Source: Prochilodus magdalenae
Taxonomy: Eukaryota; Chordata; Actinopteri; Characiformes; Prochilodontidae
DNA length: 64,000 nt
Direction of reading: 5' to 3'
Assembly (NCBI GenBank): GCA_024036415.1
Contig: JAMWET010003914.1
Location: 645,293-709,292 of the forward strand
Positions 12,304-24,829 of this stretch are shown piece after piece; position 1 is the stretch's first letter, and each line of letters starts with the position of its first letter. Position numbers and translations under genes: made by a program. The notes under the pieces are model-generated. The model saw only the letters and a list, made by a program, of their open reading frames with translations, made no database searches and was not told the origin of the DNA.

Positions 12304-13567
12304 AGAGCCATTTATTACCTAACATCATTGATAGCACATGAGCAGGGCAGAATGGAGTGCAAGATCACTAGGGCTGCCACTGACTGTTATTAGTTTATGA
12401 TGCCCCTAGACTGTAAATACATTGCTATTTGGCCAACCTGATAACAAACATGAAACATCATTTAAAGAAGCTTATGAAGAACTATTTCCAGTTAACAGTA
12501 TATAGAACAAGCTGAGCAATGATATTGTGTGAAACTGTTGGTGACAGGGTCCCACATTTGCTTTATTCAAAAAGGGGAAATGTGAATGGGATAATGTCTT
12601 TGATGTCTCAGTATTGTATCAGATTGCTGAAATGTGCTGCTTTAAGGACATGCTGAGGGACAGAACTAATTGTTTTGACCAAGGTTCATGACTGAGGAGT
12701 CAAACCATAGCATACACTAGTTGTCCTGGAAGTTTGTATATGTGAATTAGAAACTGTGAATCACAAGAAACAATTATATCTCTTGTATCAATTCAGTCAT
12801 TATGCTAACAGGTTTATTAATAACCTCACTTTTCTTGATGTCCTAAAAATGTGCCCAAGTTTTTTTTGCCTCCTTTCTCATATCAGCCTGGGTGTTCTGC
12901 TTAACATTCCTGACATTCCTTGACAACCCCATTTAGAGTCAGCTATAACTGTCACTCCTATAACAACCATAACTAATCATTCCTTTACTGCAATTTTGCA
13001 TCCAAGATGTTAAAACAACACTTATATGTGCATTGCACAAAGGAATAGGTGGCCCTAGTGTCCTGGGAAGTAGTCTAGACTGGTGGCTTTAGAGCATATC
13101 AATCAGCTGTCAGAGTCACATACCACCAAGACATATCTTGCCAGTCTTGTTACACCATTGTGTGCTGATAAAGCCTGAGGGCATTTTTGGGGTTTTCTTA
13201 TATTAATCTCTAAGGAGCACAAGGTCAACATGTTTTTCCCGGCTAGACCAGCTTCTTCTTGTCTTTCAAGTTCTTCCTCTTATCCTGGAAAGTCTACACA
13301 GGGTTTCATGGGTGATACCGCTTTTATTAATGGGTAGCTCATGGACTGCCAGACCATTGCTCCCATTCCCACTTCCCCTGCTGGTTATCTTCACACCAGT
13401 TATAATACTTTCCAGTGTCTTGTATACATATGTACACTGGGGAGGCTCTTAAAAGTCCATAAGAAGTTGCATTTTTATGCATTTTTATGTAATGGCCAAA
13501 ACCATAATTTAAGATATTCTTGATTTGGTGCCACACTTGGCTTCCTATTAGCACATAGGGATAACCC
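12304..13567. other. No gene seen
   Basis: AT-rich sequence. The two short overlapping open frames around 13,340-13,550 on opposite strands show no family motif. Confidence 0.45.
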
Positions 13568-13790
13568 TTTTACACCAGGTGTGGCTAATCTTATCTGCAA
13601 AGAGCAAGTGTGGCTGGCTTTGTTCCAACAAATAACGATCTCACATGGCCAGTTAGTTGAAGCATGAAACCAGCTGATTAAACAACTGTAATCTCATGCG
13701 TCTCTGTTTGGAATTAAATCCTGTACCCACAACATCCCCCACACAAACAGGACTGGACAGTGCTGTCCTAGAGAAATAGAAAGGTTTTCT
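13568..13790. repeat. Decayed MITE/SINE-like fish repeat
   Basis: Phrases such as CCAGTTAGTTGAAGCATGAA and GGACTGGACAGTGCTGTCCT resemble the same dispersed family as at 12,113. Boundaries are approximate. Confidence 0.4.
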
Positions 13791-15595
13791 ACAAGCTGAA
13801 TTATTAATCTGGGTGGTTTTAGAAAAGTGTTTTGTTATAACCCTGAATTATGTTTTACTTGTTGTCATCCATTAAGCCTGCCATGGGATTTGTCCTTGGT
13901 ATTAGACTTATGTGACTTTTAGTATGCCAGCGTCCAGCACATTATATTATAAGTGGATTTCACTAAAGACTAACCTCAGATAAACATGTGAATGAGCTAT
14001 GCAAACTATCAGTAAGGTTACTCTTCTTGTGGTAGAGCTTCTGGAAGTTTCAGCCAGAAGTCTTAGTTTCCCACAATGTGGATTATTCAACCAAATTTGT
14101 TCAATGTCAGAGGTCAAAACACTTCAGACTTTGACAATTTTACCTTCTTTGTATGTGTGTAAAGTTGTACACACACACAATACAAATTCAGCAGATTTTT
14201 TAGAGTTTAAAGCTTTATGTTATTTGTTTATTTTTTATTTAAGGATGAACTCATGGGAAATCTAAAAAGTTCAACTTTACTCCAAAAAATCAAAACAACT
14301 GCTACAGTAAGTATTATTTTCACAAGCTGAAAGTTAGGGGTTAGGAGCTAAATTCCCTTATAAATAATGGTTTTGTATATACTGGTTAATCATCTTTAAT
14401 CTAAAATCATTTGCCAATTCATGTTATCAAGAAACTGAAATTCAGGCGCAGAACGTAAATACTACACCATTTAATGTGGAATTCATGAGATACAGCAACC
14501 AAATACAGTAAGTAAACTAAAGATAGGAAACAGGTTAATTGAAAGGCTTTATTTCTATTATGACTGTCACATCTGTATTTACCTCCATTTGCCAACTTAA
14601 CAACAGCTTGACTCCAACCATGATCCTAAAAGAAATGGTTGCCTCGCCAACCATCTTCCTCACTGTACATTGTACTTTACAAGGATACAATACCTCCTTC
14701 CTCTTCCAATCACAATAATGTGTATTTCCTAATGTTCTAATGGTAAGACTTTATAAAAGGTAAAACATTTTATTTTTTTAAGAGTGAAATTTTGTTAAGA
14801 ATTTCAAAGAGTGCCAATAAGTGTGGTGTGTGTTGTTTCAAAATAGCCTATAGGTTAGATTTCTCATACTTTAAATGTCAGAAGAAGTTATTACGTGCTT
14901 ATAAATACACTGTCTGATAGTTGTAAAGGCTCTAGTCTAAAAGAGGAGGTAGATCCAGGGCATTTATGTCAAAATAGTCCTCCAAAAACACTATTTACTA
15001 TTATTTTACCACTGTCAACATTATACACACTCAGAAGACAAGTATACCATCAGTTTGTGTATGTTTGTATATAAAAAATATGTGTGATGTTGACACTGTT
15101 GACAATGCAACCTCTCAATATTGTAAAGAAATCAGAATTAGTAGGTTAAAATGAACCCCCTTTAGTGAAAACCGAGTCACTTGGCACACATCTCAGAGAT
15201 TGAATGCAGAAAAATCAGTTGAATTCCCCCATAAACTTCTAGGTGACAGTGACCTTAAAGGCTGGATGTAGATCCATTACCATGAATCCACTTAAAGTAG
15301 AACGGTGTAACTTCTAGTGAGGTTATGTATAGCAATCTACTAAACCCCACCACTCAACCCTCCCTTCCCTAGAACCACCAGTTTCTATGTCTCGATTTCA
15401 ATTTGCTTGTTCATGTTATCACCTCTTGGATGGATTCACACTCATTTATTTTTCTTGCTCCTTTTGTCAAAATGTGCGTTTTCAAGCTTCTCACAACACA
15501 GTACTGGCATTCCAGCAATTTATTCTACCCATCAAATGGTCAGGCCAAGCATGCTCATATCTTTAGTACAACATTTCTCAATAAGGACTTTCGCC
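13791..15595. other. No gene seen; small MITE relic near 14,435-14,500
   Basis: AT-rich. The stretch 14,435-14,500 (AGAACGTAAATACTACACC...TTTAATGTGGAA) is a fragment of the GTTCCACCTTAA element. Nothing else is recognisable. Confidence 0.45.
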
Positions 15596-15855
15596 AGCTT
15601 CTTGTTCCACCTTAAATAACATTTATAGCGTTTATATGCTGGTGCCTTAGGCATTATAATAACTGCTGCACCACCAAGGTGGAACAAAATAATGTTATTA
15701 AGAACCTGAATGTCAGCAGCAGAACGTAAATACTGTACCATTTAAGGTGGAATAGGAAGCTTTGAACAAGAAACTGTCAAATAAGAAGCTAAATATCAAC
15801 AACAGACCATACATGCTGCACTGTTAAAGGCGGAACAGGAAAGAAGCTTTCAAAC
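15596..15855. repeat. MITE-like repeat cluster, GTTCCACCTTAA / TTAAGGTGGAAC
   Basis: TTGTTCCACCTTAAATAAC at 15,602 faces CCAAGGTGGAACAAAATAA near 15,675. A second half follows with TTTAAGGTGGAATAGG and TTAAAGGCGGAACAGG. At least two palindromic units appear to be nested or tandem. The core resembles the minisatellite unit at 36-41 kb. Confidence 0.55.
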
Positions 15856-16661
15856 TAGAAACTAATTTTTTTAGTATTTTTGATAAGAGACTTAAGCTGT
15901 GCACAAAGCCACTGATCAGTACCTGCTATGGTAGAACAGCATTTAGACCCACCAAATTCAAGCTGCCAGTTCAATGTAAAAGTCTGCACTGTGAGGTCAC
16001 TCTCTACAGCCAGTGTGTGGTCTGTCTGCGCTGGGTTACTATCACAACATTTTGGTTCTGCATGGCAGCCTCCTTTAGACGACGACCCGCTCCTACCTAG
16101 ATATGAAGGCATTCTAAGCTAAAGATTTAACACAGCAGTTTATAGTTACAGGTAATTCTATACTAATGAAAACTTAGTTTTGTGTGTTGTTTCCCGTTTC
16201 TGAAGGGGATCCCTCCTGTAATGCAGCTGTGCATATCAAAGCTGATGACTCAGCAGTTAGTACTCCATCTACTCTAAAAACTGAAAACCCGCCAGGCTCA
16301 TATTCAGCTTGCAATGTTAATGGCCAAGCAAATCTTAATAAACAAATAAACAGTGTAATGAATTTTAAGGGTGAAAGTATGGATTTCTGTAAAAGTGGGG
16401 ACCAGAGACATTGGATCATTAATTCAATCCGCATAGCCCAGAAAACCTACAGCATAGCCTGCAGTGAAAACTCGTATGTGGCTTAGCGCTCAGAAACAGC
16501 CCTTACAGATTTTAAACATTCTTTACGTTTCATTGAGTCTCCGCTGTTATACACTGTATAAGTCTAAGTCCTGTATAAGAGCGTCACAGGCTCCGATTTG
16601 CGCTGCGTTAACCTGGACTACAAATAATGACATTTCTAATATCAGGCAGATCCTCACTTAC
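15856..16661. other. Start of the long first intron (minus) / no gene
   Basis: Short open frames on both strands have no family motif. On the minus strand this follows the strong donor at 16,661, so it is read as first intron. Confidence 0.4.
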
Positions 16662-17060
16662 TTGATGAGCTTTCTCTCGTGTGGTGGAGCAGCGCTGCAG
16701 CGTGTTACAGGTTCCTGTCCTCTCTGCAGCGGTCTCTCCTCGCCACTGTGCGCTTACGCACGCACGCGCACCGGAGACAGCTTTATCTTTAGCTCACGGC
16801 GACGGCACCGGAGTTTAGAGGATTCTGAAAACTCGCTCTTAGATTCACAACATCACAACATGCAGCGCTACGAGTAACTGCCCCTCACCGATACGCATTT
16901 ATACACCGCCTGCTGTGTGTCCGGTGTGTCCAGCTTAATTGACACTGACCACAAGTTCAATAAGAGCGAACGACTCGGTCATTAGATGTCTCTGTTGTTC
17001 CCACTAAATTCTCTCTCTGTCACACACACTCACGTTTCTGAACGAGCTATGAATACGAAT
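16662..17060 (-). promoter_or_regulatory. CpG-rich promoter and candidate non-coding first exon of the vwa5b2-like gene
   Basis: The sequence is conspicuously rich in CpG between about 16,680 and 17,050 compared with its AT-rich surroundings (for example CGCACGCGCACCGG). On the minus strand it ends in a consensus donor, CATCAA followed by GTAAGT at 16,661-16,656. The ATG exon at 6,971 begins with an acceptor and so requires an upstream untranslated exon. This is the only good candidate seen. The link is inferred, and a plus-strand frame of 137 codons here has no family motif. Confidence 0.45.
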
Positions 17061-17154
17061 TACCAGGAGAACGGTAGGTTCTATTAAGCCTCTGGAGAGA
17101 GATACCTTATTAAAACTCCCCATATGTATACTTAGGTATGTGGATATGTGTGCT

Positions 17155-17394
17155 GTTTGTATGTGTGTGTGCCTGTGTTTGTGAGAGAAAGAGAGAGTAT
17201 GTGTGAGCGAGAGAGAGAGAGTGTGTGAGAGAGAGTGTGTGTGTGAGAGAGAGAGAGAGAGTGTGTGTGAGTATGTGTGTGTGAGAGAGAGTGTGTGTGT
17301 GTGTGTGTGTGAGACAGAGTGTTTGTGAGTGAGAGAGTGTGTGTGAGAGAGAGTATGTGTGTGTAAGACAGAGTGTGTGTGAGAGAAAGAGAGA

Positions 17395-17435
<41 letters not shown>

Positions 17436-18330
17436 TGTGTGAGAGAGAGAGTATGTGTGTGTGAGAGAGAGAGTGTGTGTGAGAGAGAATGTGTGTGAGA
17501 GACTGTGTGTGAGAGAGAGAGAGTATGTGTGTGAGAGAGAGTATGTGTGTGTGAGAGAGTATGTGTGTGAGAGAGAGTATGTGTGTGAGAGAGTGTGAGA
17601 GAGTGTGAGAGAGAGTATGTGTGTGTGAGAGAGTGTGTGTGTGAGAGAGAGTGTGTGTGTGAGAGAGTATGTGTGTGAGAGAGAGTGTGTGTGTGAGAGA
17701 GAGTATGTGTGTGTAAGACAGAGTGTGTGTGTGAGAGAGAGAGAGTGTGTGTGTGAGAGAGTATGTGTGTGAGAGAGAGAGTATGTGTGTGAGAGAGAGA
17801 GTATGTGTGTGTAAGACTGATTGTGTGTGTGAGAGAGAGTATGTGTGTGTAAGACAGAGTGTGTGTGTGAGAGAGAGAGTATGTGTGTGTAAGACCGAGT
17901 GTGTGTGTGAGAGAGAGTGTGTGTGTGAGAGAGAGAGTATGTGTGTGTAAGACAGAGTGCTTGTGAGAGAGAGAGTGTGTGTGAGAGAGAGTATGTGTGT
18001 GTAAGACAGAGTGTGTGTGAGAGAGAAAGAGTGTGTGTGTGTAAGACAGAGTGTGTGTGTGAGAGAGAGAGAGTGTGTGTGAGAGAGAGTATGTGTGTGT
18101 AAGACAGAGTGTGTGTGAGAGAGAAAGAGTGTGTGTGAGAGAGAGAGTGTGAGAGAGAGAGAGTACGTGTGTGTGTGAGAGAGAGTGTGTGAGAGAGAGT
18201 ATGTGTGTGTAAGACAGAGTGTGTGAGAGAGAGTGTGCGAGAGTGTGTGTGTGAGAGAGAGAGAGTATGTGTGTGTAAGACAGAGTGTGTGAGAGAGAGA
18301 GAGAGTGTGTGTGTGTGTGAGAGAGAGAGT

Positions 18331-18371
<41 letters not shown>

Positions 18372-18375
18372 TGTT
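17155..18375. repeat. 1.2 kb compound (GT)n/(GA)n microsatellite
   Basis: Alternating blocks of GTGTGT and GAGAGA with a recurrent longer motif (TATGTGTGTGTAAGACAGAG) repeated about ten times, so part is a true higher-order minisatellite. Open frames rich in Cys, Val, Arg and Glu across it are artefacts. Confidence 0.97.
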
Positions 18376-18494
18376 ATTGTGTTTCTGTGTATGTTTACAC
18401 GTTTTAATGATATATGGTGCTTTGAGCAGTGAAACTCACTTATTGCCAGGATTAATGGTTTGAAACAATGTGCTAATGTACGTCAGGCTTTTAA

Positions 18495-18770
18495 CCGTGC
18501 TGTGCACTATATGGCCAAAAGTATGTGGATACATCTTCTACTTACTGAGCTCAGGTGCTTCAGCCACATTAATTGCTAGCAGGTGCATTAAAACAAGCAC
18601 ATGGTCATGCAATCTCCATAGGCAAACACTGGCAGTAGAACAGGTCGCATTAAAGAGCTCACTGTGACTTAGATAGGACAAAACCTTTGCCCTTCCTGAC
18701 GTCTACTGTATCTACACGCACTGTTCTTCAATAGTTAGGGCCCCCAAAAGAGCACAACAGAGCCACTATT
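18495..18770 (+). mobile_element. Tc1-like transposon fragment
   Basis: Begins with GCACTATATGGCCAAAAGTA, the familiar terminal sequence of a fish Tc1-like family, and continues into CAATCTCCATAGGCAAACA and GGTCGCATTAAAGAGCTC, the start of its transposase region. The transposase frame is not preserved. Confidence 0.65.
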
Positions 18771-18807
18771 ATTTGTTTATTTATTATTTTTGAATATACC
18801 GTATATA

Positions 18808-19560
18808 TACAGTACCAGTCATAAGTTTGAACCACTTCTCATTCAGTGTTTTTTCTTTGTTTTTATTAATTCATTGTAGATTAATATTGAAGATAAGAAA
18901 ACTATGAAGGAACACAAACCAGAATATTTTTTATACTTTAGATTCTTCACCTGTTACTTTGATGACTGCTTGGCACACTCTTGGCATTCCCAGAAGTTGT
19001 CAGATAGCCCTTGTGTCTGGAATGTGTTTGGGGTCATTGTCCTTTTGAAAAACACATGATGGTCCCACTTAGCACAATGTGCTATGACTTCTGAATAAAT
19101 CACCCATAATGTCACCAGCTCCCTGAGCCATCACTTTCTTCTTCATGCTTCACAGTGGGAACCACACGTAGTACCCAGCCGGTCACTTTTTCTGCTTCTC
19201 GCCACAACAAGGGATTTGGAACCACAATTCTCAAATTTCCACTCATCAGACCAAAGTACAGATCAAGGTATATATTTCCACTGGTCAAAGGTTTGTTCCT
19301 AGTGTTTCTTGGCCTAAACAAGTCACTACATCTTGTTGTTCTTCCTCAGTGACTTCTTTGCAGCAATTTGACCATAAAGGCCTTGATTCACACAGTCTCC
19401 TCTGAACAGTTGATGTTGAGATGTATCTGCTACTTGAACTCTGCTGAGCATTTATGTGGGCTCCAATTTCATGTGTTGTTAATTTGTGCTTCGGCTGTTA
19501 ACTCTAAAGAACTTCCATGAACACACTTTATTTATTCATAGACAGACATCAAACTCCAAT
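18808..19560 (-). mobile_element. Decayed Tc1-like transposon (second family)
   Basis: Starts with CAGTACCAGTCATAAGTTTG, the terminal motif of another abundant fish Tc1-like family. On the minus strand the frame 19,321-19,112 gives PTVKHEEESDGSGSW, matching the transposase block around the second catalytic Asp (PTVKHGGGSVMVWG), but shifted and truncated. Confidence 0.7.
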
Positions 19561-20059
19561 AATTAAACAACTTTTTGCTCACATAATGTCTAAAAAATAA
19601 TTGCAAGGTTTGTATCCACACTGATTTAATACAGCTTAATTTTGAGAGAAGGCAACAAAGACAATCACATGAATTAAGAGAGAGTTTAATTTGCTCTGTA
19701 TAATAAATTTAGCCTCCCATCCATTAACCTCTAGTGACGCATCGAATTTCAAATACTGTGTGCTAAATCCAAAAAACGTCCACCACCCATATAATACCTG
19801 ATCTAGGGCCTTGAATTAATAACACTGACTGGTTTAATGGCCTGTCAAAACCATAAAGCTAATCAGCATTATCACAGATATAATTGTGGCGTAAATTGTT
19901 TTTTGTGTAAGTTAGCTAGCTAGCTAGTTAGCTAGTCATATTAGCTGAGGACACGATGGGCAAACTAGTCACAGAATCAGACACTGCAGCTACTAGCCCG
20001 TTCACCAGCCAACAGCGTGAACACTCAGATGTGGTGTTTTTATCTAAAACAACTAGACC
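19561..20059. other. No gene seen; short (AGCT)n tract
   Basis: AT-rich sequence with an AGCTAGCTAGCTAGTTAGCTAG run near 19,915. Nothing coding is recognised. Confidence 0.45.
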
Positions 20060-22205
20060 CTAATAACTACTGAGGCATCTGTGCGCGCAGTAATCTGAGG
20101 AAGGTCTTCTGCTGTATTATTAACGCCGGGATACAGGCCTTCCTTACCCAACACAGTATCCTGAGTAGAAGACAAATTGGCTTCTTAGCAAATCATCACA
20201 CTACTGACCATATTTACACCCTACACACCCTGATTAATCAACATGTTCATCAAAAAAAGACAGGAAAAGTTCTTGCATGTTTTATTGATTTAAAAAAAGC
20301 GTTTGATTCTATTTGGCAGGAAGGTCTATATTACAAAATTCCTGATAATTGGTGTAGGGGCTAAAGTCTATGACATCATCAAATCAATGTATGTCAATAA
20401 TAAATGTGGAGGAAAGATTGGCAACAAAACGACAGATCTCTTCACTCAGGGGCGTGGTGTCAGGCACGGCTGCAGCTTGTCGCCTACTCTATTCAACATC
20501 TACATTAATGATCTAGTGTTACTGGAGCAATCTGCAGCACCGGGCCTGACACTGAACCATACGGAAGTTAAATTTGTCCTCTATGCAGATGACCTGGTGC
20601 TGCTGTCGACCACAGAAAAAGGGCTGCAGCAGCACCTGGACCTGCTGGAGAAGTACTGTCAGAGCTGGCCCCTGACAGTAAATCCAGATAAATCTAAAAT
20701 CATGATCTTCCAGAAGAAAGCCAGATCTCAGAAAAGCAGACACACGTTCCATCTAGGAGACTAGAACGCACTCTATCGTATGACTACCTGGGATTACAGA
20801 TTAGCGCCTCAGGGGGTCTGGCAGGGAATGCCCTGAAGGAAAAGGCCTGCAGAACCCTCTACTCAATCAAGAGACAGTTCTTCAAGATCCACATCCCAAT
20901 CAGAATCTGGTTAAAGATCTTAGACAGTGTGATCCTGCCCATTGCGCTATACGGTAGTGAAAAGTCTGGGGTCCACTCAGCCATAATGACTACACTAGAT
21001 GGGACAAGCATCCCACTGAAGTCCTGAATGCGGAATTCTGTAGAATGATTCTAAATGTCCAGAGAAAAACACCAACTAATGCATACGAGCTGAATTAGGC
21101 CAGTTCCCCCTCATCATGAACATTGAAAAAAGAACACTCAAATTCTGGATGCACCTTAAATCCAGTCCCAAAACAAGCCTGCAGTTCCAGGCACTCCAAT
21201 CCCAGAAGCTGAACCCTGAAAAGAGTCCCCTGTGTCAGCTGGTACAGAGACTGACCACCTCACTGACCCTCAACGACCCAAACTCTCTGACCAGCACTGC
21301 TTCCCAAACACCAATCAGAGTTAACCAAATTATTAAACAGAGAAGAAACACCTATCTGGAACATTGGAGAACCCAAACTCAATCACAGACCAAACTGAAC
21401 TGCTTCAAGGCCCTAAAACAGGAATACCGCCTAGCGGGATATCTCCTTACTGTCCGGGATATGAAGCAGAGACGGATCCTCACCAAATACAGGCTCAGTG
21501 ACCACAGCCTGGCTGTGGAGACAGGCAAGTTCAAACAGTCCTGGTTACCCAGAGAGGACAGAGTGTGTAGTCACTGCAGGACAGGTGAGGTAGAAATAGA
21601 GGTGCACTTCCTACTGAACTGTCCCAAATATGAACTAATTAGATAATAATCAGATAAATAATCAGTATTTTAATCAGTTAGAGAGTCATGTGACCGGTTT
21701 CAGGACGTTGGGGGATGAAGATAAACTAAGGATTATATTAGGAGAGGGTCCGTCAGCGCCGACCTCAGCCAGATACGTGTATGAGTGTCATACACTACGC
21801 GGGAAGTGAGTGACCGATATGTTTCCACGATTATACACCTACTTTTATCTGTAATATAGGATTCTCTAGTTCTCCTTAACTACTATTGATATTATTAATT
21901 ATTAAACATTTAAAGATTCTTCTATATTAACAGTTAAATGATTTTTTTTACCCTCTCTAAACACCAATGTATAGAATTAAATTAAGCTGTACCATTACAT
22001 TTGATACTTTTTTATTGTTACACTGTTGTGTGTATACATATATATATATATATAATTTTTCATTTATTACTCCTATTTCAATCCTCTCTTTGACTTGTTC
22101 TAGTTATTTGATTATTTATTTACTTGTTTTAATGTAGAAAACTGTTACAATGCTTTGACAATACAAATGTAATTTTGTCATGTCAGTAAAGCAAACTTGA
22201 ACCTG
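20060..22205 (+). mobile_element. 5'-truncated non-LTR retrotransposon (LINE), RT and C-terminal zinc-binding region
   Basis: Reverse-transcriptase motifs appear in order: a decayed N-terminal palm (NAGIQAFLTQHSI...RQIGFL), FIDLKKAFDSIW, then in frame 20,303-20,764 RGVRHGCSLSPTLFNIYIND and an intact YADDLVLLS. The frame 21,116-21,646 carries the C-terminal part, ending with a CSHC...HFLLNCPKYE zinc-knuckle-like motif. The 3' end (GTCAGTAAAGCAAACTTGAA) at about 22,200 has the short-repeat tail usual for this group. Frame breaks near 20,330 and 20,763 make it inactive. Family: jockey-like or similar LINE; I cannot assign the clade from sight. Confidence 0.78.
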
Positions 22206-22403
22206 AACTTGGTCCATCTCCTCGCAGAAGCGTACGACATGACCTACTGACAAAACCTTTCATTAATATGCATGTTTACAGTTAGATTTTTTACAGTGGT
22301 GTGTCATCTGTTACTAGCAATTTCTGAACATTTAACCCTTTCTCCAGTTTTAATGCAGAAATAAAGAGAGAACAAGTACAATAGAATTGTACAATAGAAT
22401 TAT

Positions 22404-24829
22404 TTTCGTCCTAGCAGTATTTAGTACTGCCAAAAAAGGGAGCTGGAAACCCTCCTAACCCCACTCAACAACAAAATAACAAATAGCTTTTTCATGTAGT
22501 AACTTGACTGACATGAGCTTTAGCATAGGTAGTAAATGGTTTGCTAGGTTAGGTTGGTGGGAGTACATATTTGTTATATTTGTTAATGATGTCCTAAAAC
22601 AGCCCATGTCAGACCAAGGCAAACATTATGCATGTCATGGTAAGACAATAGATGTTAGGCCACTACAGACAATACGACTTCATGATGAAAAACCCTTTGC
22701 CTGTCAGACAAGGACAAGGTTTGTCCTGACCATGATGAGACAGAAGGCAGGAAGAGATCACAAATAAGCAAAATTGAGAAACTGGATTAGTATGGGTCAC
22801 TATGGGGCAAAACTAATTCTACAAGAGAAAAGACTGATGAAGTAAGAGAGGAAGGGGAGAAACGCAACTATGAGAATCAAGGCTTATAAACCTTCTACTC
22901 TGTAGGTGCAAGGCTAGATGAGTGAGTGTGGCTGTTAGAGTCAGGTGACCACTGCCTGCCATGTAATTTAGTTAGCATAGTACTTGGCAGGATTATGATA
23001 TGCATCAGCATTCAGCTCAGGGCTGTTCTCATTGCTTTACTCTCTTTGTGGAGATGAAATCACCCTGCTCTGTCTCTGAGTAACATCTCCACAAATCATT
23101 TAGACATTCTGGAGGGCAATTCACTGGACCCTATGAGGGAATGAGCATTTCTGCTCAGAAGGTAGTGATGTGTAACCTGTGCATCCTTGTGTTTGTTGCA
23201 TGTGTGTTTGGCTCAGTGCCAGCATCTAAGAGTACAAAGAAGGTAAAGGAGGGTCTTAATTCTCACCGCAGTCACCTTCCACCACAAGCTCCTTGGGACA
23301 AGGCAGAGACAGAGAGAGAACAAGAGTGAATGAGAAGTTCGTCATGCCACGCTAAAATGTGTAGCAGTTACCTGCTGGCACTATAATCCAGAAAACCTAT
23401 GTTACACACAAATTCAGGAAACTGTAGCAGATTTCAGCAAAGTATTGTACCATAGAGATGTATGCACGAGTTTGGGTCCTCCTTCTTAAATGATGTTTAG
23501 TTGAAGTTGTGAAAGTGAAAATAAGCTACACACCTCTGAACATTTTAATAATCAAATTGTTTATTTATGGATTTAACATTCAGTACAGGTTAAACTCCGC
23601 CTTGTCTGGTCTTACTACTCCAACTTGGGTTATGTCTTCTGCATTATGTATTGACTCCTGCACATTCTAAAACAACATTTAACTATCTCTATGTTTCAAC
23701 GAGAATAACAGTTAGACCTTATAACAATTACCAACTGAAGCTGCATTAGAGCTATCACATGAACTGCCTAGGGTTTCCTGAGGACTGAATTAAGAACCAT
23801 GGGTAAACATCTTAAGGACTATGACCCCTGGTTTAAAAAGCTTAGGGTCTCACTCCAACCGTACCTTGTAGATGTGAAGTCAGAGACTATAGCTCATTTG
23901 CTGCTGCATAGCTGGTGTTGGTCATTTTCTTGTCCTTCACCAGTGGTCACAGGATGCTGTAGGTTGGATATTTTTGGTTGGTGGACCACTCTCAGTCCAG
24001 CAGTGACAGTGAGGCGTTTAAAAACTCCAGCAGCACTGCTGTCTCTGATACACTCACACCAGCACAACACACAGTAACATACCAATATGGACACTGGGTA
24101 TAGAAACAAGGACATGTACCTAATAAAATGGCAGATAGGCATACTGTCATTCAGACGAAGAAGGTCTTGTTTATTTCAATAAGACACACCACATGGCTCT
24201 GTCCGGGTGCTAAACTGGCCTGGCTGCAATGAAAACATTTGGAACATTATGAAATGAAAGATTTGACAAAAGAGACTCCAAACAAACTTGCGTAGCTGGC
24301 TTCAAGTTAAAAACAAAATTGAAAGTTAGTGTGAGACGGACAGCTTGCATTAAAATGTTTTGTGTGCTATATTATGTTTTTATCTGAGTACATCTGCTCA
24401 AAGATATTTATATGTACAGTATATTGATGATTTCAAATACATTAAAAAGTAGAACATTTTAAAGCAAGTAATCAACACAAACTACTTCTACCTTCACCTG
24501 TCTGTCTTTATTCCAACTTGCTTTTCTTTATCCTTCCTGTCTCGTGTCTCTCCAGGTCTCGAGAGCCCAACCCATGCACTGCGTGCAGATGCAGACCCAA
24601 GCGCTCAGTCTGCCTCTGCCATATACATCACCCTTGCTGAGGATCACCCATACGACCGACACCTTGAGATTATACTGCACCTGAGCGGTGAGGAGAGCAG
24701 CTGCTTTAAACCATTGTAGACTTCGGTGATGCAAAAATGTCACACTACTTATTAATTTCTTATGAATTCAAGGGTATTAATAGAGTTTGTTCCTCCTTTG
24801 CTACAGTAATAGCCTTTACTCTTCTCACT
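22404..24829 (-). repeat. Right arm of the 2.43 kb inverted duplication
   Basis: Reverse complement of 131-2,567 with near-constant position sum (24,962 at the exon, 24,971 at the far end). It carries coding exon 5 on the plus strand and the same transposon relics (about 23,850-24,270). Downstream of 24,829 the sequence is native intron 5; upstream of 22,404 it is unrelated to intron 4. Confidence 0.93.
24556..24687 (+). CDS. vwa5b2: vwa5b2-like coding exon 5, right-arm copy
   Basis: Acceptor GTGTCTCTCCAG, 132 bp, donor GTGAGG. Same phases and nearly the same protein as the left-arm copy (YITLAEDHPYDRHLEI). The final G joins AG of exon 6 to make Glu, giving HLSEPHSPLVIL, which matches the family's HPSEPH block. 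Confidence 0.86.

Larger units (their letters stand above)
275..16900 (-). pseudogene. vwa5b2: vwa5b2-like gene, 5' half (promoter exon plus coding exons 1-5)
   Basis: Read on the minus strand, five exons join with consistent splice phases: 6,971-6,829, 6,215-6,000, 4,985-4,808, 4,511-4,363 and 406-275. They encode the N-terminal VIT-type region of a VWA5B protein. Recognisable motifs include MPGLRNRATW at the start, VFVYPLG and VVVGFEA, then LDEDLERT, CLLAGLESPTHALRADA and YITLAEDH. VWA5B2 is a poorly studied intracellular VIT/VWA protein, and its function is not established. The gene runs off its own exon 5 into the left flank. The matching downstream exons 6-9 are on the plus strand 27 kb away. 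The exons themselves are open, so this half would be functional if rejoined. It is called a pseudogene because it is physically separated from its 3' half, or the assembly is wrong. VWA5B1 is the alternative paralogue; sequence such as GLESPTHALRADA favours 5B2. Confidence 0.8.

Noticed and set aside
16464..16877. 137-codon plus frame
   Set aside because: No motif; overlaps the CpG-rich patch that better fits a minus-strand first exon.
17747..18432. Cys/Val/Arg/Glu-rich open frames
   Set aside because: Produced by the GT/GA microsatellite; no codon structure or homology expected.
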